Positions 8,105 through 20,498 of a stretch of 64,000 nt of DNA are shown one piece after another; positions within the stretch are counted from its first letter, which is position 1; every line of letters begins with the position of its first letter. The stretch comes from Amycolatopsis methanolica 239. Lineage in GTDB: Bacteria; Actinomycetota; Actinomycetes; Mycobacteriales; Pseudonocardiaceae. The position numbers and the translations under genes are program-made. Where the stretch lies: contig NZ_CP009110.1 in NCBI RefSeq assembly GCF_000739085.1, positions 5,518,001 to 5,582,000 on the forward strand. Direction: 5' to 3'. The notes under the pieces were generated by a model. It made no database searches. It was given only the letters and a program-made list of their open reading frames with translations, and was not told where the DNA came from.

Positions 8105-9109
8105 TCACTCCAGGTCCGCGACGGCCGCGGCGACGTCCACCGGCGGCACCGGCTGCGCCCGCTCGCACACCGTGAACGCGGCGGCGCAGTAGTCGTCGAC
8201 GCGTTCGACCAGACCGCCCCGGTCGGCCCCGATCTGCTGCAGCGTGACCTGCAGGTCGGTGCTGAACATGATCGGGTCGAGCACGTGCCAGCGGTAGAAC
8301 CCGACGTACTTCGGGATCGGCCCGCGGCCGGGCACCTCCAGCGGCGCGCCCGCGTACAGCCCGGCGTGCGGGCCCATCCCCCACGCCGAGCCGACGTAGT
8401 CCTCCAGCCCGGTCCCGCAGATCGTGGGGAACTCGCGGTCGCCGTCGCGGTAGACCTTCACCTCCCCCTCGCCGTACCACTGGCCACCGTCGATCGGCCG
8501 CACCCCGCCGACCCAGCCGAGGAACCGGCCCGGTCCGCGCAGCCCCTCGGTCACCACGAAGTCCCGCTTCGACACCGTCGGGTTCTCCCGGCGGAAACCC
8601 ACGTGCAGCCGCCCGGACGCGGATTCGCCGAGCGTGTAGTCGATCTGGAAGTACAGGACGATCGGGTCGGGGTTGCCGTTGACCAGGTCGATGTGGATGC
8701 GTTCGCCGAACGCCATCGGCACATAGCTGTTGAAACCGCGGGCCTCCGGCATGCTGGTCAGCGCGCTGGAGTAGGCGACGGGGCGGCCGTGCGGGGAGCC
8801 GAAGAAGTCCAGGCACGGCACCGACACGCTGGGGTAGGACAGGCCCCCGTAGCGGACTTCGAGGTGGACGGCACGCATGCGGGCCGGCCGGTCGGGCGGG
8901 AACGTCATCCAGATGTGCCGGATGGTCCCCGGCCCGGCGAGGTCGGCGAGGGTGACGCGCTCGCCGCCTTCGATCACCCGGCTGGGAGCGCCCTTGCGGC
9001 CGTCTCCGGCGCGGCCGCCGGCGCCGCGCTCCCCGGTGGGGTTCTCGAACGTGACCGCCCGCGAGTCGAGCACGGGCGTGACGCGAGTCAGATCCGTGAC
9101 GTCGAACAC
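8105..9109 (-). CDS. DUF2961 / glycoside hydrolase family 172 protein
   Basis: 334 residues starting at GTG 9109. The order of conserved segments (GPGTIRHIWMTF near residue 60, a jelly-roll core with SVSVPCLDFFGSPHG, GEGEVKVYRDGD, and GTGLEDYVGSAWG near residue 235) is that of DUF2961, now GH172. Characterised GH172 enzymes act on alpha-D-fructofuranosides and alpha-D-arabinofuranosides, the latter from mycobacterial-type arabinan. There is no signal peptide, so a cytoplasmic role is likely. Transcribed divergently from the iron-regulated ATPase gene; substrate unknown. Confidence 0.82.
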   Translation of the reverse strand: MFDVTDLTRVTPVLDSRAVTFENPTGERGAGGRAGDGRKGAPSRVIEGGERVTLADLAGPGTIRHIWMTFPPDRPARMRAVHLEVRYGGLSYPSVSVPCLDFFGSPHGRPVAYSSALTSMPEARGFNSYVPMAFGERIHIDLVNGNPDPIVLYFQIDYTLGESASGRLHVGFRRENPTVSKRDFVVTEGLRGPGRFLGWVGGVRPIDGGQWYGEGEVKVYRDGDREFPTICGTGLEDYVGSAWGMGPHAGLYAGAPLEVPGRGPIPKYVGFYRWHVLDPIMFSTDLQVTLQQIGADRGGLVERVDDYCAAAFTVCERAQPVPPVDVAAAVADLE

Positions 9110-9149
9110 CCTGTCAACGTAGGCATGATCCGTACCGTTCGCCAGACTT

Positions 9150-9168
9150 GTAGGTTAGCCTAACCTCT
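9150..9168 (+). promoter_or_regulatory. IdeR/DtxR iron box directly abutting the start codon
   Basis: GTAGGTTAGCCTAACCTCT matches 16 of 19 positions of the IdeR/DtxR consensus (TTAGGTTAGSCTAACCTAA) and contains a perfect 7-1-7 palindrome (AGGTTAG-C-CTAACCT, 9152-9166). It ends one base before the ATG at 9169 and covers a TAGCCT -10-like hexamer (9156-9161). With Fe2+ bound, the repressor should block this promoter; low iron should open it. Confidence 0.9.
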
Positions 9169-9990
9169 ATGGCCCAGACCGTGGATCTTGTCGCCGAGCC
9201 GACCACCAGCACCCGGCTGCACGGTGACGGCCTGACGTTGGGGTACGACGGCCGGGTCGTCGCCGAGGGGCTTTCGGTCACCATCCCGGACCGGTCGTTC
9301 ACCGTGATCGTCGGGCCGAACGCGTGCGGCAAGTCCACGCTGCTGCGTGCGCTGAGCAGGCTGCTCAGGCCGCGGCAGGGCATGGTCTACCTGGACGGGG
9401 AGGTCATCACGTCGCTGCCGGCCAAGCAGGTCGCGCGCAAGCTGGGGCTGCTCCCGCAGAGCTCGATCGCGCCGGACGGCATCACGGTCGCCGACCTGGT
9501 GTCCCGCGGCCGGTACCCGCACCAGCGGCTGCTGCGCCAGTGGTCGCGCGAGGACGCCGAGGTGGTCGAGCGCTCGATGGCCGCGACCGGCGTGTCCGAA
9601 CTGGCCGACCGCATGGTCGACGAGCTGTCCGGCGGGCAGCGGCAGCGCGTGTGGCTGGCGATGGCGCTCGCGCAGGAGACCGAGCTGCTCCTGCTGGACG
9701 AGCCGACCACGTTCCTGGACATCGCGCACCAGATGGACATCCTCGACCTGTGCGCGAAGCTGCACGCCGAGCAGGGCCGCACGCTGGTCGCGGTGCTGCA
9801 CGACCTCAACCACGCGGCCCGCTACGCCACGCACCTGATCGCCATGCGCGGCGGCGAGGTGCTCGCGACCGGCACGCCGGAGGAAGTCGTCACCGCCGAA
9901 CGCGTCGAGGAGATCTTCGACCTGCCGTGCTCGGTCATCCCCGACCCGGAGACCGGAACCCCGTTGGTCATCCCGAAGGCGCGCCGGTAG
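9169..9990 (+). CDS. Iron-siderophore ABC transporter ATP-binding protein (FepC-like)
   Basis: 273 residues with Walker A GPNACGKST (about residues 46-54), signature LSGGQRQR (about 151), Walker B LLLLDEPTTFLD and the H-loop LHDLNHAARYA. The combination with DLVSRGRYPHQ is typical of Fe3+-siderophore and cobalamin importers. The iron box directly upstream supports ferric siderophore uptake. No ribosome-binding site precedes the ATG and the -10-like hexamer is 7 nt away, so the mRNA is probably leaderless. No permease or binding-protein gene is in the window, so it must serve a transporter encoded elsewhere. Confidence 0.93.
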   Translation: MAQTVDLVAEPTTSTRLHGDGLTLGYDGRVVAEGLSVTIPDRSFTVIVGPNACGKSTLLRALSRLLRPRQGMVYLDGEVITSLPAKQVARKLGLLPQSSIAPDGITVADLVSRGRYPHQRLLRQWSREDAEVVERSMAATGVSELADRMVDELSGGQRQRVWLAMALAQETELLLLDEPTTFLDIAHQMDILDLCAKLHAEQGRTLVAVLHDLNHAARYATHLIAMRGGEVLATGTPEEVVTAERVEEIFDLPCSVIPDPETGTPLVIPKARR

Positions 9991-10001
9991 TTTCGGCTCT
10001 T

Positions 10002-10658
10002 GTGAGCCAGGACGTGTGGAGCGCGGTCGACGACTATGTGGACCGGACGCTCATCCCAGCCGACCCGGTGCTCGACGACGCGCGTGCGGCCGCGGCCGAC
10101 GCCGGGCTGCCCCCGATCGCGGTGTCCCCCGCCCAGGGCAAGCTGCTGCACCTGCTGGCGCGGATGCACGGCGCCCGTTCGATCCTGGAGATCGGGACCC
10201 TCGGCGCGTACAGCACGATCTGGCTGGCGCGGGCGCTGCCGCCGGACGGCAGGCTGGTCACGCTGGAGGCCGACCGCAAGCACGCGCAAGTGGCGGAGAA
10301 CAACCTGGACGCGGCCGGGTTCGGCGAGGTCGTCGAGGTCAAGGTCGGCAAGGCGCTGGACACCCTGCCGTCCGTCGAGGGCCCGTTCGACCTGATCTTC
10401 ATCGACGCGGACAAGCCGAACAACCCGGAGTACTTCCGGTGGGCGCTGCGGCTGTCCCGGCCGGGCTCGGTGATCATCGTCGACAACGTGGTGCGCAACG
10501 GCGCGCTCGCCGACGCGGACAGCACGGACCCCACGATCGTCGCGACCCGCGAGATGCACGAGCTGATCGCCGCCGAGCCGCGCGTCGAGGCCACCGTGGT
10601 GCAGACCGTCGGCCAGAAGGGCTACGACGGGTTCACGCTCGCGCTGGTGACGGAGTGA
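10002..10658 (+). CDS. SAM-dependent O-methyltransferase (class I, COMT/CCoAOMT-like)
   Basis: 218 residues beginning at GTG 10002 (VSQDVWSAVDDYVD), the normal N-terminus for this family. The SAM-binding motif is ILEIGTLGAYSTIWLARAL, followed by acidic LVTLEAD, the metal/catalytic region DLIFIDADKPN and IIVDNVVRNGAL. These enzymes methylate catechol-type hydroxyls with a divalent cation. It lies 11 nt after the iron-regulated ATPase with no clear ribosome site of its own and overlaps the Nudix gene by 4 nt, so all three may be one iron-controlled unit. Substrate unknown. Confidence 0.88.
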   Translation: MSQDVWSAVDDYVDRTLIPADPVLDDARAAAADAGLPPIAVSPAQGKLLHLLARMHGARSILEIGTLGAYSTIWLARALPPDGRLVTLEADRKHAQVAENNLDAAGFGEVVEVKVGKALDTLPSVEGPFDLIFIDADKPNNPEYFRWALRLSRPGSVIIVDNVVRNGALADADSTDPTIVATREMHELIAAEPRVEATVVQTVGQKGYDGFTLALVTE

Positions 10659-11044
10659 TCCACAAGGTCGCCTGGCTGCGGGTGGAGTCCGGCCGCGTGC
10701 TGGCGGCGCGCTCGCACGGCAGGTCGGCGTGGTACCTGCCCGGCGGCAAGCGCGAGCCCGGTGAGAGCGACGTGGCGACGCTGGTGCGCGAGGTCGCCGA
10801 GGAGCTGTCGGTGTCGATCGACCCGGCGACCGCGGTGCACACCGCGACGATCGAGGCGCCCGCCGACGGGCAGGCGCAGCTGCTGCGGATGACCTGCTAC
10901 ACCGCGGACTACCACGGCACGATCACGCCGTCCGCCGAGATCGCGGAGGTGGCCTGGCTCGGTTACGCCGACCGCCACCGCGGATCCCGCGCGTTCCAGC
11001 AGGTGTTCGAGGAGCTGCGCCGCCGCGGGGACCTCCCCGCGTAG
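10655..11044 (+). CDS. Nudix hydrolase
   Basis: 129 residues from a GTG that overlaps the upstream TGA (GTGA), implying translational coupling. The Nudix box GKREPGESDVATLVREVAEE fits Gx5Ex7REUxEE with the metal-binding glutamates intact; the usual Gly after EE is Leu-Ser here. Nudix enzymes cleave nucleoside diphosphate-linked compounds, for example damaged nucleotides or sugar nucleotides. Substrate cannot be told from sequence. Confidence 0.87.
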   Translation: MIHKVAWLRVESGRVLAARSHGRSAWYLPGGKREPGESDVATLVREVAEELSVSIDPATAVHTATIEAPADGQAQLLRMTCYTADYHGTITPSAEIAEVAWLGYADRHRGSRAFQQVFEELRRRGDLPA

Positions 11045-11181
11045 ACAGCTCCGATGGCAGCGTGGCGCCGGTGACGGGCACATCCCGCGACGTGCTCGCG
11101 CCTGCCATCCACGCGCCGCCGGCACCCCGATGACGAGCCCGGCCGGCGCACACGCGACCCGCCGGACCCGTCGCCACTCCC

Positions 11182-11217
11182 GACCGCGTTTGTTCTCCAC
11201 ACACCACAAACGCGGTC
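11182..11217. terminator. Bidirectional terminator, perfect 12-bp stem
   Basis: GACCGCGTTTGT (11182-11193) and ACAAACGCGGTC (11206-11217) pair perfectly around a 12-nt loop, between the ends of the Nudix gene and gcvT, which converge here. Confidence 0.8.
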
Positions 11218-11223
11218 AGGAAG

Positions 11224-12309
<1,086 letters not shown>

Positions 12310-12311
12310 GG

Positions 12312-15134
<2,823 letters not shown>

Positions 15135-15162
15135 CGGGAGCTCCTCATCTACGGGTGCGGGA

Positions 15163-15350
15163 ACTCCCCCTCTGTCATCGGCACCTGAGAGTTTCACCGC
15201 GCTCGCGGCTTTCACCTTGGGTGAGACGCGACGGCGCGCGCCTGCTTTCCAGAGTGGCCTGGCGCGGAGCGGTAACTGGTACCTGAGAGATTGGCGGGGA
15301 AGTTGCTCCTTCGGCGCCCCAGTGCTGACCTGAGGACTCTCCCGCTCCGG
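15163..15350 (-). promoter_or_regulatory. Tandem glycine riboswitch controlling gcvP-gcvT
   Basis: Read on the minus strand, aptamer 1 (about 15350-15241) has GCGGGAGAG, the core GCGCCGAAGGAGCAA and AATCTCTCAGGTACC. Aptamer 2 (about 15235-15163) has CACCCAAGGTGAAA, GAAACTCTCAGGTGCCGA and a closing CAGAGGGGGA. These are the conserved elements of the two-aptamer glycine riboswitch, joined by a short linker, and the element ends about 30 nt before gcvP. Glycine binding normally turns on glycine-cleavage genes. Confidence 0.93.
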
Positions 15351-15387
15351 CTCGTGACGGCCTGCTGTTCAGTTGTCCGGCTTCAGT

Positions 15388-16152
15388 CTACAGCGGGGTA
15401 ACGTACGCGCCCGAGATACCGCCGTCCACCAGGAACTGCGACGCCGTGATGAACGACGCATCGTCGCTGGCCAGGAACGCCACGGCGGCGGCGATCTCCT
15501 CCGGCTCGGCGAAGCGGCCCAGCGGCACGTGCACCAGGCGGCGCGCGGCCCGCTCCGGGTCCTTGGCGAACAGCTCGCGCAGCAGCGGCGTGTTCACCGG
15601 TCCGGGGCACAGCGCGTTGACCCGGATGCCCTCGCGGGCGAACTGGACGCCCAGCTCGCGGGTCATCGCCAGCACGCCGCCCTTGGACGCGGTGTAGGAG
15701 ATCTGCGAGGTCGCGGCGCCCATCACCGCCACGAAGGACGCGGTGTTCACGATCGAGCCCTTGCCCTGGCGCTGCATGTGCGGGATGGCGTATTTGCAGC
15801 ACAGGTAGATCGAGGTCAGGTTGACCTGCTGGACCTTCTGCCAGGCGTCGATGCCGGTGGTGAGGATCGAGTCGTCCTCGGGCGGGGAGATGCCGGCGTT
15901 GTTGAACGCCACGTCGAGGGAGCCGAAGCGGTCGACCGCGGCCTGGAAGAGGGCCTCGACCTGCTCCTCGCTGGTCACGTCGGTGGGGATGAACTCGCCG
16001 CCGACCTCGGCGGCCGCTTTCCTGCCCGCGTCGGCGTCGATGTCGGCGACCACCACCTTCGCACCCTCGCTCGCCAGGCGGCGGGCGGTCGCCAGGCCGA
16101 TCCCGCTGCCGCCGCCGGTGATCACGACGACCCGGCCGTCGAACCGCTGCAT
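15388..16152 (-). CDS. Short-chain dehydrogenase/reductase (FabG-like), amine-catabolism operon
   Basis: 254 residues with TGGGSGIGLATARRL (NAD(P) site), NNAGIS, the active-site Ser in NTASF and YTASKGG (YxxxK). The ATG at 16152 directly abuts the stop of the broken aldehyde dehydrogenase gene. The order ligase, amidase, aldehyde dehydrogenase, SDR parallels M. tuberculosis Rv2860c to Rv2857c. Its substrate in that pathway is not established. It would still be translated even though the upstream gene is disrupted. Confidence 0.9.
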   Translation of the reverse strand: MQRFDGRVVVITGGGSGIGLATARRLASEGAKVVVADIDADAGRKAAAEVGGEFIPTDVTSEEQVEALFQAAVDRFGSLDVAFNNAGISPPEDDSILTTGIDAWQKVQQVNLTSIYLCCKYAIPHMQRQGKGSIVNTASFVAVMGAATSQISYTASKGGVLAMTRELGVQFAREGIRVNALCPGPVNTPLLRELFAKDPERAARRLVHVPLGRFAEPEEIAAAVAFLASDDASFITASQFLVDGGISGAYVTPL

Positions 16153-17213
16153 CTATTCCTCCGTGCTGATGAAGACGTTCTTGACGTCGGTGAACGCGTG
16201 CAGGGCGTCGGGCCCGAGCTCGCGGCCGAGACCGGACTGCTTGAAACCGCCGAAGGGCGTCCAGTACCGCACCGACGAGTGCGAGTTGACCGACAGATTG
16301 CGGAGATCAGCGGGCCCATCTCGGACTTCTCGTCGCCGGGATCGCCGACGACGAAGTTCCGCACGGCGGGCTCCAGCAGCTCCAGGAACCGGTCGTCGAC
16401 GCTGCGTTCGACGAGGATGCGGGAGCGGGCACAGCAGTCCTGGCCCGCGTTGTCGAACACGCCGTAGGGCGCGGTGGCGGCGGCTTTCTCCAGGTCGGCG
16501 TCGGCGAAGACGATGTTCGCGCTCTTGCCGCCCAGCTCCAGCGTCAGGCGCTTGACCTGCTCGGCGCAGCCGGCCATGACCTGCTTGCCGACCGCGGTCG
16601 ACCCGGTGAAGACGACCTTGCGCACGTCCGGGTGGGTGACGAACCGCTGCCCGACGACGGGGCCCGCGCCGGGCACGACCTGGAAGACGCCCTCCGGGAT
16701 CCCGGCGTCGCGGGCCAGCTCGGCCAGGCGGAGCGCGGTGAGCGGGGTCAGCTCGGCCGGTTTGAGCACGACGGTGTTGCCGGCGGCGAGAGCGGGGGCG
16801 AGGCCCCAGCCAGCGATCGGCATCGGGAAGTTCCACGGCACGATCAGGCCGACCACGCCCAGCGGCTCGTGGAAGGTCACATCCAGCCCGCCCGCGACGG
16901 GGATCTGCTGCCCGAGCAGGCGTTCCGGCGCGGCGGCGTAGTAGTGCAGCACGTCGCGGACGTTGCCGGCCTCCCAGCGGGCGTTGCCGATGGTGTCGCC
17001 GGAGTTGCGCACCTCCAGGCGCGCGAGGTTCTCCAGGTCCCCGTCGACGGCTTCGGCGAACCGGCGCAGCAGGCGGGCACGGTCGCCGGGGGCGGTGTCC
17101 CGCCACGCGGGGAACGCCTTGCGAGCCTTCGCGATCGCCGCGTCGGCTTCCTCTTCGGTGGCCAGCGGGACGTCGGTGGTGACGTCCTCGGTCGCCGGAT
17201 CGATCACCTGCAC
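16153..17213 (-). pseudogene. Aldehyde dehydrogenase with internal deletion and frameshift (Rv2858c-like)
   Basis: From GTG 17213 (or 17207) 304 codons read as a normal NAD-dependent aldehyde dehydrogenase: VPWNFPMPIAGWG, FTGSTAVGKQV, LELGGKSANIV with the general-base Glu, and DNAGQDCCARSR with the catalytic Cys. After EMGPLIS (about 16302) the frame fails. The proper C-terminus, starting NLSVNSHSSVRYWTPFGGFK and 48 codons long, continues in a different frame from 16299. About 100 residues, including the region usually carrying the EEIFGPV segment, are absent. The total of about 352 codons compares with about 455 in the family. This is deletion plus frameshift rather than a simple base error, and the product should be inactive. 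Confidence 0.85.
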
Positions 17214-17902
17214 GCGGCCTCCACCAACGCCGCGAACAGCCGGGTCTCCTGCGTGTCCTCTTCCGGGTGCCACTGCACGCCGACCACGAACCCCGCGCCC
17301 GGCAGCTCGACGGCTTCGATCGTGCCGTCCGCGGCGTGACCCACGGCCCGCAGGCGGTCACCGAGCCGGTCGACGGCCTGGTGGTGGTAGCACTGGCACT
17401 TCGCGTCGGCGCCGAGGATGCCCGCGATCCGGCTGCCTTCGGCGAGGGTGACGTGCGTCGGGCCGTAGCCGCCCGGCGACGGCTGGTGCCCGGTGTGGCC
17501 GACGCGGTCCGGCAGGTGCTGGATCAGGCCGCCGCCGAGGGCGACGTTGAGGACCTGCATGCCGCGGCACACGCCGAGCACCGGCAGGCCGCGGTCGAGG
17601 GCGGCTCGCGCGAGGGCGAACTCGGCGGCGTCACGTTCGGGGCAGGTGACGGTCTTGTCCTGCTGGGCTTGGCCATAGCGGTGGGGTTCGACGTCGGCGC
17701 CCCCAGTGAGGACAAGGGCGTCCACAGCGGACAGTGCTCGTGTGTCCCCCGACGGGAGCAGGACGGGGATGCCGCCGGCGTTGCTGATGGAGTCCACATA
17801 GGAGCGTGGGAGGAGTGCGGCGTCGGTGTGCCACACGCCCCAGCTCGCATTCTCGGTGTAGGTGGTGAGACCGATGATGGGCTTAGAGGCGTTCGAACCC
17901 AC
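17204..17902 (-). CDS. Class I glutamine amidotransferase-like gamma-glutamyl hydrolase (C26, PuuD-like)
   Basis: 232 residues from GTG 17902, chosen because GGGAGC lies 7 nt upstream within the 3' end of the preceding gene. Nucleophile elbow LGVCRGMQVLNVALGG (Cys), catalytic His-Glu in GVQWHPEED, and LVLTGGADVEPHRYG are the signature of peptidase family C26. PuuD-type enzymes cleave gamma-glutamyl amide bonds made by glutamine synthetase-like ligases. Overlaps the ligase gene by 20 bp and the aldehyde dehydrogenase start by a few bases, so the operon is tightly coupled. Confidence 0.9.
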   Translation of the reverse strand: MGSNASKPIIGLTTYTENASWGVWHTDAALLPRSYVDSISNAGGIPVLLPSGDTRALSAVDALVLTGGADVEPHRYGQAQQDKTVTCPERDAAEFALARAALDRGLPVLGVCRGMQVLNVALGGGLIQHLPDRVGHTGHQPSPGGYGPTHVTLAEGSRIAGILGADAKCQCYHHQAVDRLGDRLRAVGHAADGTIEAVELPGAGFVVGVQWHPEEDTQETRLFAALVEAACR

Positions 17903-19226
17903 GCTGGCGCTCCCAGTCGGTGACGGCGGCATCGAAGGCGGTGAGCTCGACCCGGGCCGCGTTGAGGTAGTGCTCGACGACGTCCTCGCCGAACGCCTCG
18001 CGCGCGACCTTGCTGTCGGCCAGCCGCTCCGCCGCCTCCCTCAGCGTAGTCGGCACGGTCGGCTTGTCCGAGTGGTAGGCGTTGCCGGTGAACTCGTCCT
18101 CCAGCGGCAGCTCGTTCTCGATGCCGTGCAGGCCGGCGGCGATGAGCGCGGCGACGGCGAGGTAGGGGTTGACGTCGCCGCCCGGCACCCGGTTCTCCAC
18201 CCGCAGCGACTCGCCGTGCCCGACGACGCGCAGCGCGCACGTGCGGTTGTCAGTGCCCCAGGCGACGGCGGTCGGCGCGAAACTACCGGGCACGAAACGC
18301 TTGTAGGAGTTGATGTTCGGCGCGAGGAAGTAGGTCAGTTCGCGCAGGCAGGCCAGCTGCCCGGCGATGAAGTGCCGCATCAGCGCGGGGTCCTGCGCGA
18401 ACACCGGGGCGCCGTCCGTGCCGCGCAGGCTGAGGTGGATGTGGCAGGAGTTGCCCTCGCGCTCGTTGTACTTGGCCATGAAGGTGAGGCTGCGGTTCTC
18501 CTGCGCGGCGATCTCCTTCGCGCCGGTCTTGTAGATGCTGTGGTTGTCGCAGGTGCGCAGGGCCTCGTCGAAGCGGAAGGCGATCTCGTGCTGGCCGGGG
18601 TTGCACTCGCCCTTGGCGGACTCGACGTACATGCCCGCGCCGGCCATGTCGTTGCGGATGCGGCGCAGCAACGGCTCCAGCCTGGCGGTGCCGAGCATCG
18701 AATAGTCCACATTGTACTGATTGGCTGGTGTCAGGTCGCGGTAGCCGCCACGCCAGGCCTGCTCGTAGGTGTCGTCGAAGACGATGAACTCCAGCTCGGC
18801 GCCGACGAACGCGGCGAGGTTGCGCTGGGCGAGCCGGTCGAGCTGGCGGCGGAGGACCTGCCGGGGCGATGCGGCGACCTCGCCGCCTTCGACGTGCTCG
18901 ACGTCGCACAGCACGAGCGCGGTCCCGTCGTGCCAGGGCACGCGGCGCAGCGTGGACAGGTCCGGGCGGAGCACGAAGTCGGCGTAACCGTTTTCCCAGC
19001 TCGAGATCGCGTAGCCGTCGACGGTGTTCATGTCGACGTCGACGGCGAGGAGGTAGTTGCAGGCTTCGGTGGCGTGGGTGACGACCTCGTTGAGGAAGTA
19101 CGCGGCCGAGCAGCGCTTGCCCTGGAGGCGGCCCTGCATGTCGGTCATCGCGACGAGCACGGTGTCCACGGCGCCCTCCTCGGCCAGTTCGCGGAGCTGG
19201 TCGAGGGTGAGCATGCCCTTGTTCAT
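17883..19226 (-). CDS. Glutamine synthetase-like gamma-glutamyl-amine ligase (GlnA3/GlnA4/PuuA-type)
   Basis: 447 residues of the glutamine synthetase family. Seen: AELEFIVFDD and SAKGECNPGQHEIAFRF (metal-binding glutamates and His), NEREGNSCHIHLSL, the PNINSYKRFVPGSFAPTAVAWG nucleotide/glutamate region (broken here at F), and RVENRVPGGDVNPYLA. Genomic pairing with a C26 amidase, aldehyde dehydrogenase and SDR indicates gamma-glutamylation of an amine (polyamine or ethanolamine) rather than ammonia assimilation. ATG 19226 has AAGGG 7 nt upstream. First gene of the operon; divergent to the amidohydrolase. Confidence 0.9.
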   Translation of the reverse strand: MNKGMLTLDQLRELAEEGAVDTVLVAMTDMQGRLQGKRCSAAYFLNEVVTHATEACNYLLAVDVDMNTVDGYAISSWENGYADFVLRPDLSTLRRVPWHDGTALVLCDVEHVEGGEVAASPRQVLRRQLDRLAQRNLAAFVGAELEFIVFDDTYEQAWRGGYRDLTPANQYNVDYSMLGTARLEPLLRRIRNDMAGAGMYVESAKGECNPGQHEIAFRFDEALRTCDNHSIYKTGAKEIAAQENRSLTFMAKYNEREGNSCHIHLSLRGTDGAPVFAQDPALMRHFIAGQLACLRELTYFLAPNINSYKRFVPGSFAPTAVAWGTDNRTCALRVVGHGESLRVENRVPGGDVNPYLAVAALIAAGLHGIENELPLEDEFTGNAYHSDKPTVPTTLREAAERLADSKVAREAFGEDVVEHYLNAARVELTAFDAAVTDWERQRGFERL

Positions 19227-19296
19227 GTGACAACCCTTGGGGTGGGCGTGGGATGCTGTCAAGCGGATCTTCGGTGGGCCGCTGGGAGGGTGAGCG

Positions 19297-20109
19297 ATGG
19301 CTGACGTGGTGGACGTGTGGATGCAGCAGCCGAACCAGCGCTTCATGGACCAGCCGTGGCTGGAGCCGCTGGTGCGGTGGACGAGCATGTCCCGCAGGGC
19401 GCCCCAGCTGAGGGCGACGCTCGACGCGATGGACGAGGCCGGGGTGCGGGTCGGGCTGCTGTCGGCCTGGCACGGGCCGGGTGGCGCGCTGATCACGAAC
19501 GACGAGGTGGCGGAGCTGGCGGCGGCGCACCCGGACCGGTTCGCCGGCGTGTGCTCGGTGGACCTGACGGACCCGGTGCGGGCGGTGCGGGAGGTCCGGC
19601 GGTGCGTGCGGAACGGTTTCGTCGGCGTGCGGGTGGTGCCGTGGCTGTGGAACCTACCGCCGAACGACCGCCGCTACTACCCGGTTTACGTGGCCTGCGT
19701 GGAGGAGGACGTGCCGTTCTGCACGCAGATCGGCCACACCGGCCCGCGGTGCCCGTCCGAGCCGGGGCGGCCGATCCCGTACCTCGACGAGGTGCTGCTG
19801 GACTTCCCGGAGCTGGTCGTGGTGGGCGGGCACGTGGGCTACCCGTGGATGGCGGAGGTCCTGTCCCTGGCGACGAAGTACCCGAACTTCCACGTGGACA
19901 CGTCGGCCTACGCGGTGCACCGGCTGCCCGCCGAGCTGGTCGAGTTCATGCGCGACCGCGGCCGGACGCGCGTCATGTTCGGCAGCAACTACCCGATGCT
20001 CACCCCGGCCCAGGCCCTGAAGCAACTGGCCGCGTTGGAGCTGGGGGTTTCCGCGAGGGAGGCGTTTCTGGGTGGCAATGCGCGGAGGGTGTTCGCGCTG
20101 CCGAACTGA
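19297..20109 (+). CDS. Amidohydrolase family 2 protein (TIM-barrel metal-dependent hydrolase)
   Basis: 270 residues. The PF04909-type elements are a C-terminal barrel with GGHVGYPW (metal His), FHVDTSAYA, and MFGSNYPMLTP followed by FLGGNARRVF. The usual N-terminal HxH is replaced by DVWMQQ, so metal binding may be altered. GGGAGGG precedes the ATG by about 7 nt. Divergent from the glutamine synthetase-like gene with a 70-bp shared promoter region, so it may belong to the same amine catabolism. Substrate unknown. Confidence 0.8.
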   Translation: MADVVDVWMQQPNQRFMDQPWLEPLVRWTSMSRRAPQLRATLDAMDEAGVRVGLLSAWHGPGGALITNDEVAELAAAHPDRFAGVCSVDLTDPVRAVREVRRCVRNGFVGVRVVPWLWNLPPNDRRYYPVYVACVEEDVPFCTQIGHTGPRCPSEPGRPIPYLDEVLLDFPELVVVGGHVGYPWMAEVLSLATKYPNFHVDTSAYAVHRLPAELVEFMRDRGRTRVMFGSNYPMLTPAQALKQLAALELGVSAREAFLGGNARRVFALPN

Positions 20110-20498
20110 TGGTGGCCGACTCCTGGGCGCCGCGGCTGTCGGCCGTTGGGCCGACGCGCTGCGCGGCCTTGGCTTCCGTGCCGAACCATCGGCGCCGCCC
20201 CCGACGCACCCCGCAGCTCCAGTCCGCACCGCCGCCACCCCGGCGCGCCCACGGGCCCGCCCTGTGCCGCCGCAGCTCCCCACATCCCGACGCCACCCCC
20301 TCGCCCCCACGACTCCCCTCGCGCCCCCAACCAGCCACACCGCCACCACCCCGGCGCAGCCAGCCACCCCATCTCCAGCCCCACCCCGGTGCCCACATGG
20401 AATTGCCACATCGCAGCCACCCCCGGTGCGCCCGCGCCATTCCCACAGGCCCGCGCCCTGCCGCCGCGGCTCCCCGGTAGCCACTCCAGGCGAGCCGC
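20110..20498. other. Intergenic C-rich low-complexity tract with G-quadruplex motif on the minus strand
   Basis: 389 bp between two convergent genes with no believable gene. From about 20200 to 20480 the plus strand is C-rich with many CCAC/CCC runs. Four runs, CCCCC 20296-20300, CCCCC 20304-20308, CCCC 20315-20318 and CCCCC 20324-20328, would give a strong G-quadruplex on the minus strand. No hairpin terminator was seen here; the G-tract may act in ending transcription. Confidence 0.6.
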
